Shown here piece by piece: positions 16,286 through 19,321 of a DNA stretch of 19,321 nt. The notes beneath the pieces were generated by a model. It made no database searches and was not told where the DNA came from. It was given only the letters and a program-made list of their open reading frames with translations. This DNA comes from an uncultured Acetatifactor sp. (lineage in GTDB: Bacteria; Bacillota; Clostridia; Lachnospirales; Lachnospiraceae): positions 1 through 19,321 of the forward strand of contig CAJTKW010000067.1 of NCBI GenBank assembly GCA_910577035.1, read 5' to 3'. The translations under genes and the position numbers were made by a program. Position 1 is the first letter of the stretch. Every line of letters starts with the position of its first letter.

Positions 16286-16314
16286 TCAAATGCCCGTGCA
16301 GGCACGGCACTTGA
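16286..16314 (+). other. Hairpin between the two dehydrogenase genes
   Basis: TCAA (16286-16289) pairs with TTGA (16311-16314), TGCC (16291-16294) with GGCA (16306-16309) and GTG (16296-16298) with CAC (16303-16305), with one mismatch and one bulge. No T run follows. The remaining gap to 16409 shows only the ribosome binding site at its end. Confidence 0.45.
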
Positions 16315-16409
16315 TTCATAGCTCAGCGTGCAATGTCTGCCGCGGGAATAATGGGGGGCTGCGCTCTTTGGCGTCGCCCGGTAAAAGTTTAACCAGGAGG
16401 TATAACGGT

Positions 16410-17573
16410 ATGATACATGTAGCGATAGTGGGAACGGGGAGCATAGCCAATATGCACGCAGCGGGGCTGCTGACGTTTCCGGAGAGGTGCCGGATTGTGG
16501 CGCTCTGCGATATCTATCCGGAGAAGGCCGAGGCCATGCGGGATAAATATAAGCTGGACTGCCAGGTGTTTGCGGACCATCAGGCCATGCTCTCTTCGGG
16601 CATCCCGATTGATCTGGTACATATCTGTACGCCGCCCTATGTACATTGCGAGATTGCCATAAACTGCATGAACGCCGGATGCAATGTTGTGGTGGAAAAG
16701 CCCATGGGCACTTGTCTGGCAGAATGTGATGAGATGCTGGAGGCGGAAAGGCGCAACCATGTGACCATGGCCTGTATTGCCCAGAACCGTTTCAGAAATT
16801 CGGTATATAAACTGAAAAAGGTGGCGGAGAGCGGCCTGGCCGGCAAAATATGTCTGGCCCAGGTGGACTCTGCCTGGTGGCGGGGGCATTGCTATTATGA
16901 TCTCTGGTGGCGGGGGACCTGGGAGAAGGAAGGAGGAGGCCCTACGCTGAACCATGCGGTACACCATATTGACATGCTGAACTGGCTGGAAGGGGAACTT
17001 CCCCGGGAGGTTATGGCCATGCTTGCCAATGTGATGCACGATAATGCGGAGGTGGAGGATCTTTCCCTGGCCTGTCTCAGATACGGGAACGGAAGCCTGG
17101 CCCGGATTACCAGTTCCGTAGTGCATCATGGGGAGGAGCAGGGGATCACGCTCCAATGTGCGGATGCCAGGATCTCTGCCCCATGGGATGTGAAAGCGGA
17201 ATGCAGCCAGCCAAACGGGTTCCCTGTACCGGGGGGGAATCAGGAGCTGGCAGAGAAGCTGCAGGAGCTATACCGGGGGATACCGGACCTGCCCTACGAG
17301 GGCCATACCGGAGAAATTGATGATGTGCTTACTGCTTTGGAGACCGGGGGGCGTCCCCTGATTACAGGGGAGGATGGCAGGAGGACCGTGGAGGTCATTA
17401 CGGCCGTCTACCTTTCCGGCTTCAGCGGGCAGACTGTCACCCTTCCCATCGGAAAAGAGCACCCCTGCTATACCTTTGCGGGCCTTTTAAAAAATGCCAC
17501 GCATTTTTACGAGAAGGCAAATTCGGTGGAAAATTTTGCCGAGGACAAGATTACCCTGGGAAATATGAGCTGA
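16410..17573 (+). CDS. Gfo/Idh/MocA-family oxidoreductase
   Basis: A 387-residue NAD(P)-dependent oxidoreductase. The N-terminal Rossmann fold carries VGTGSIA (7-13), an acidic residue ending the second beta strand (LCDIYPEKAEAM) and the EKP motif VVVEKPMG (about 93-100). The C-terminal half has GGGPTLNHAVHHIDMLNWL, with the histidines typical of the active site in inositol- or sugar-dehydrogenase-like members. ATG 16410 follows AGGAGG with a 9-nt gap; the frame is open upstream but no start there has a site. Unlike the preceding paralogue, its nucleotide-binding loop is canonical. It is the last clear gene of the sugar operon and probably acts on the same sugar pathway; the substrate is unknown. 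Confidence 0.92.
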   Translation: MIHVAIVGTGSIANMHAAGLLTFPERCRIVALCDIYPEKAEAMRDKYKLDCQVFADHQAMLSSGIPIDLVHICTPPYVHCEIAINCMNAGCNVVVEKPMGTCLAECDEMLEAERRNHVTMACIAQNRFRNSVYKLKKVAESGLAGKICLAQVDSAWWRGHCYYDLWWRGTWEKEGGGPTLNHAVHHIDMLNWLEGELPREVMAMLANVMHDNAEVEDLSLACLRYGNGSLARITSSVVHHGEEQGITLQCADARISAPWDVKAECSQPNGFPVPGGNQELAEKLQELYRGIPDLPYEGHTGEIDDVLTALETGGRPLITGEDGRRTVEVITAVYLSGFSGQTVTLPIGKEHPCYTFAGLLKNATHFYEKANSVENFAEDKITLGNMS

Positions 17574-17620
17574 GAACAGGGAAGCGCGGCATGTCTCAGT
17601 GTCTGCCCGGTGTGGTTCAC

Positions 17621-17651
17621 GCATATACATGTTAAAAAGTAATGTATATGT
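17621..17651 (+). other. Hairpin directly before the pdaA-like ribosome binding site
   Basis: CATATACAT (17622-17630) and ATGTATATG (17642-17650) pair perfectly around an 11-nt A-rich loop, with a G-U pair outside. The Shine-Dalgarno GAGG starts two nt later. It may moderate translation or mark a processed 5' end. No convincing promoter or T run was found in this 86-bp gap. Confidence 0.5.
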
Positions 17652-17659
17652 GAGGCCTT

Positions 17660-18640
17660 ATGAGAACGATTTTCGTAAAAGACGAACTGGATAAAATTAT
17701 CCATAACGAACACATCAACTGGAAAAAGGTGATTCCCACCACGGTATTTCTGGTGGCCATGTTCTTCCTGGGCAGAGTTACGGCACAGTCCATGCTGGAG
17801 GCCAGGGAGGCGGCAGGACAGACGGCGCTGGCAGATCCGAAGGGTACGGCAGAACAGTTGTATGCAGGGGAAGGCAGCACGGGGCGGGTTCTTCCGGAAC
17901 AGGCGGCACTGCTGGCTGAAACGGAAAACTGGGGTCTGGGCTTTGGCAAAAGCGGCGAGAAGCCCACAGGAAATGCCACCGTGGAGGAGATGAAGCAGTA
18001 TAACGCCTACTATTTGGCATCCGGTGAGGAGAAGGTGCTGTATCTTACCTTTGACTGCGGCTATGAGAACGGCAATACGGAAGCCATCCTGAATGCGCTG
18101 AAGGCACATAATGCACCGGCAACCTTCTTTGCGGTGGGGCATTTCCTGGAGTCTGCGCCGGAACTGGTAAAGCGCATGGTGGCCGACGGTCATACGGTGG
18201 GAAACCATACATATCATCATCCCGACATGTCGAAAATTTCCGACGCGGAATCCTTTGCAAAGGAAATGAACGACGCGGCGGCTCTGTTTAAAGAGGTGAC
18301 AGGCACGGATATGGCTATGTACTACAGGCCGCCACAGGGAAAGTACAGTACTTCGAACCTGCAGATGGCAAAGGACATGGGATATTCTACTTTTTTCTGG
18401 AGTCTTGCTTATGTGGACTGGAATGTTGACGATCAGCCAAGCCATGAGGAAGCCCTGGAAAAGCTTATGGGCAGGGTTCACCCGGGAGCAATTGTGCTCC
18501 TGCACAACACCTCTAAGACCAATGGGGAAATCCTGGATGAGGTGCTGACGAAATGGGAAGAGATGGGATATACCTTCCGGCCCCTGTCGGATTTCACGGA
18601 AGCTGATACCGGCGGAAACACTGGCGGGACAGGAAATTAA
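17660..18640 (+). CDS. PdaA-like polysaccharide (peptidoglycan) deacetylase, CE4 family
   Basis: A 326-residue protein with one N-terminal membrane anchor (about 24-40), a linker (about 45-125) and a CE4/NodB deacetylase domain. Motifs: YLTFDCGYENG (128-138, catalytic base D132), metal-binding HTYHHPD (183-189), RPPQGKYS (223-230, R223), WSLAYVDW (247-254) and LLHNTSK (280-286, H282). The order and wording match Bacillus PdaA, which removes the acetyl group from muramic acid on the way to muramic delta-lactam in spore cortex. The position after D132 is Cys instead of the Asp of ordinary CE4 enzymes (PdaA has Asn). The ATG at 17660 has only a weak GAGG four nt upstream. It is longer than Bacillus PdaA (263 residues as I recall) because of its anchor and linker. 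Confidence 0.88.
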   Translation: MRTIFVKDELDKIIHNEHINWKKVIPTTVFLVAMFFLGRVTAQSMLEAREAAGQTALADPKGTAEQLYAGEGSTGRVLPEQAALLAETENWGLGFGKSGEKPTGNATVEEMKQYNAYYLASGEEKVLYLTFDCGYENGNTEAILNALKAHNAPATFFAVGHFLESAPELVKRMVADGHTVGNHTYHHPDMSKISDAESFAKEMNDAAALFKEVTGTDMAMYYRPPQGKYSTSNLQMAKDMGYSTFFWSLAYVDWNVDDQPSHEEALEKLMGRVHPGAIVLLHNTSKTNGEILDEVLTKWEEMGYTFRPLSDFTEADTGGNTGGTGN

Positions 18641-18701
18641 TTCCCGCCAGAGCGGCGGGCCGGAGAATCAGCGGCCTGCCAGGCCGGCGGAGTATTCTCG
18701 G
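18621..18701 (+). terminator. Possible terminator region after the deacetylase gene
   Basis: CTGGCGGGA (18621-18629) pairs with TCCCGCCAG (18642-18650) across the stop codon. A second structure pairs CCG-AGAAT (18660-18668, one bulge) with ATTCTCGG (18694-18701) around an inner stem CGGCCT/AGGCCG (18672-18677 with 18681-18686). Neither has a T run, so intrinsic termination is uncertain. They still separate the deacetylase from the next promoter. Confidence 0.4.
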
Positions 18702-18716
18702 AAAATGCCGGACATC

Positions 18717-18746
18717 TTGACAGGTGCGAACCTGGGATGGTACACT
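18717..18746 (+). promoter_or_regulatory. Sigma-A promoter of the GH13 gene
   Basis: A perfect -35 TTGACA (18717-18722), an 18-nt spacer and -10 TACACT (18741-18746). Transcription should begin near 18752-18754, inside the palindrome that follows. Confidence 0.7.
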
Positions 18747-18747
18747 T

Positions 18748-18775
18748 ACTGGTAGTTAAGCGATTAACTACCAGT
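18748..18775 (+). promoter_or_regulatory. LacI-type operator palindrome / 5' stem-loop
   Basis: Arms ACTGGTAGTTAA (18748-18759) and TTAACTACCAGT (18764-18775) are perfect complements around GCGA. As DNA the palindrome is centred on CG and contains TTAAGCGATTAA, the layout of LacI-family sugar-repressor operators (MalR-like), and it overlaps the expected start site, as expected for repression. As RNA the same bases make a 12-bp stem closed by a GNRA-type tetraloop just before the ribosome binding site. Confidence 0.65.
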
Positions 18776-18797
18776 AAAATTTTGGAGGGATGTAGGC

Positions 18798-19321
18798 ATG
18801 GAACAGGAAAAATGGTTGGAAAGCGTGTATAGTGACGGCAGCAGATTTTTTGTCTGCAATCCGGAGCCGGAGCTTGGCGAGACAGTGACGATCAGGCTGC
18901 GGCTGTATGAGGATGCACCGGTAAAGCATGTGCTGCTGCGAAGCGTGCCGGATGGGGTGGAGCGGCTGACGGAGATGCACCGTGCAGAGGCAGACCACGG
19001 TCTGGCCTATTACATTGGGGATCTGCAAATGACAGAATATCGCATGCAGTATCAGTTTTATCTGGTGTGCGAGGATGTTATTTATTATTATAACCAGAAG
19101 GAGATAACCACTTACATACCGGACCAGACCTTTGACTTTGTACTGATGACAGACTACCGCCAGCCGTCATGGGTAAAAAATTCCGTGTTTTACCAGATAT
19201 TTCCGGATCGCTTTTATAACGGGAATCCGAAAAATGATGTACAGGACGGGGAGTATAAACTGAACGGACACCCTGCAATCAAGGTAAGGGATTGGACGCA
19301 GAAGCCCCTGGCATATGAACA
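18798..19321 (+). CDS. GH13 alpha-glucan hydrolase (neopullulanase / cyclomaltodextrinase-like), N-terminal part
   Basis: The open frame runs from ATG 18798 (GGAGGG eight nt upstream) through 174 complete codons to the window edge. Residues 1-110 look like the N-terminal beta-sandwich (CBM34-like) of maltogenic amylase-type enzymes. It is followed by WVKNSVFYQIFPDRFYNGNP (from about 120), the highly typical entry into the GH13 catalytic barrel with its YQIFPDRF motif. The catalytic Asp/Glu/Asp lie beyond the edge, so activity cannot be checked. No signal peptide is seen, so a cytoplasmic enzyme degrading imported maltodextrins or cyclodextrins is likely. Its promoter carries a LacI-type operator, which suggests induction by maltooligosaccharides independent of the AraC operon upstream. 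Confidence 0.85.
   Translation, partial: MEQEKWLESVYSDGSRFFVCNPEPELGETVTIRLRLYEDAPVKHVLLRSVPDGVERLTEMHRAEADHGLAYYIGDLQMTEYRMQYQFYLVCEDVIYYYNQKEITTYIPDQTFDFVLMTDYRQPSWVKNSVFYQIFPDRFYNGNPKNDVQDGEYKLNGHPAIKVRDWTQKPLAYE

Noticed and set aside
17574..17659. Sporulation (sigma-G) promoter for the pdaA-like gene
   Set aside because: AT-rich matches exist but they coincide with the hairpin arms, and none fits both boxes with correct spacing.
17507..18505. 332-codon open frame on the minus strand
   Set aside because: It lies opposite the end of a dehydrogenase and a well-supported deacetylase with catalytic motifs. Its translation is His/Cys/Arg-rich without recognisable domains, typical of antisense frames in GC-rich coding DNA.

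Overview
The window looks like chromosome from a spore-forming Clostridia member, most likely Lachnospiraceae. This rests on the protein styles (AraC with LplB/YtcP-type sugar ABC transporters, paired Gfo/Idh/MocA oxidoreductases, a PdaA-type deacetylase linked to sporulation), strong AGGAGG-type ribosome binding sites, and Gram-positive lipoprotein and promoter signals. No rRNA, tRNA, CRISPR array or intact mobile element was seen. Base composition changes along the window: the left part (about 1-7,000) is visibly AT-rich and the right part (about 7,100-19,321) GC-richer, so the left part may be an accessory or acquired block.

Left block. Two overlapping minus-strand genes (61-1647 and 1644-3338) encode a probable heterodimeric ABC exporter with its own promoter and a terminator at the window edge. 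Divergent from it is a short remnant of a SIR2-domain gene (3645-3794), cut off just after its nucleotide-binding motif. Next come a MacB/LolD-like ATPase (3925-4572), two FtsX/MacB-like permeases (4602-5786, 5801-6856) and a small DUF6440-like protein (6891-7064), closed by a very strong terminator.

Middle. A gene with a near-consensus promoter encodes a GNAT-like acyltransferase (NAT_N/GNAT_C type, 7354-8181). It is followed by an ABC-F ATPase (8256-10283) whose leader contains an 11-bp hairpin.

Right block. An AraC regulator (10426-11280) precedes a carbohydrate uptake operon: permeases 11477-12409 and 12454-13323, lipoprotein solute-binding protein 13429-15105, and two Gfo/Idh/MocA dehydrogenases (15202-16284, 16410-17573). 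The same bipartite element (TTTCGCTAAAA, then TATATTGT, then an extended -10) lies upstream of both the AraC gene and the first permease. This suggests that AraC controls itself and the transporter. Intercistronic hairpins flank the binding-protein gene and probably tune the transcript levels of its parts. A PdaA-like peptidoglycan deacetylase (17660-18640) follows. The window ends in a GH13 alpha-glucan hydrolase (18798 to the edge) with its own promoter and a near-perfect LacI-type palindrome at the expected transcription start.

I found no clearly new multi-gene system. The best leads are the shared AraC element, the GH13 operator/hairpin, the SIR2 scar and the asymmetric ABC exporter pair.
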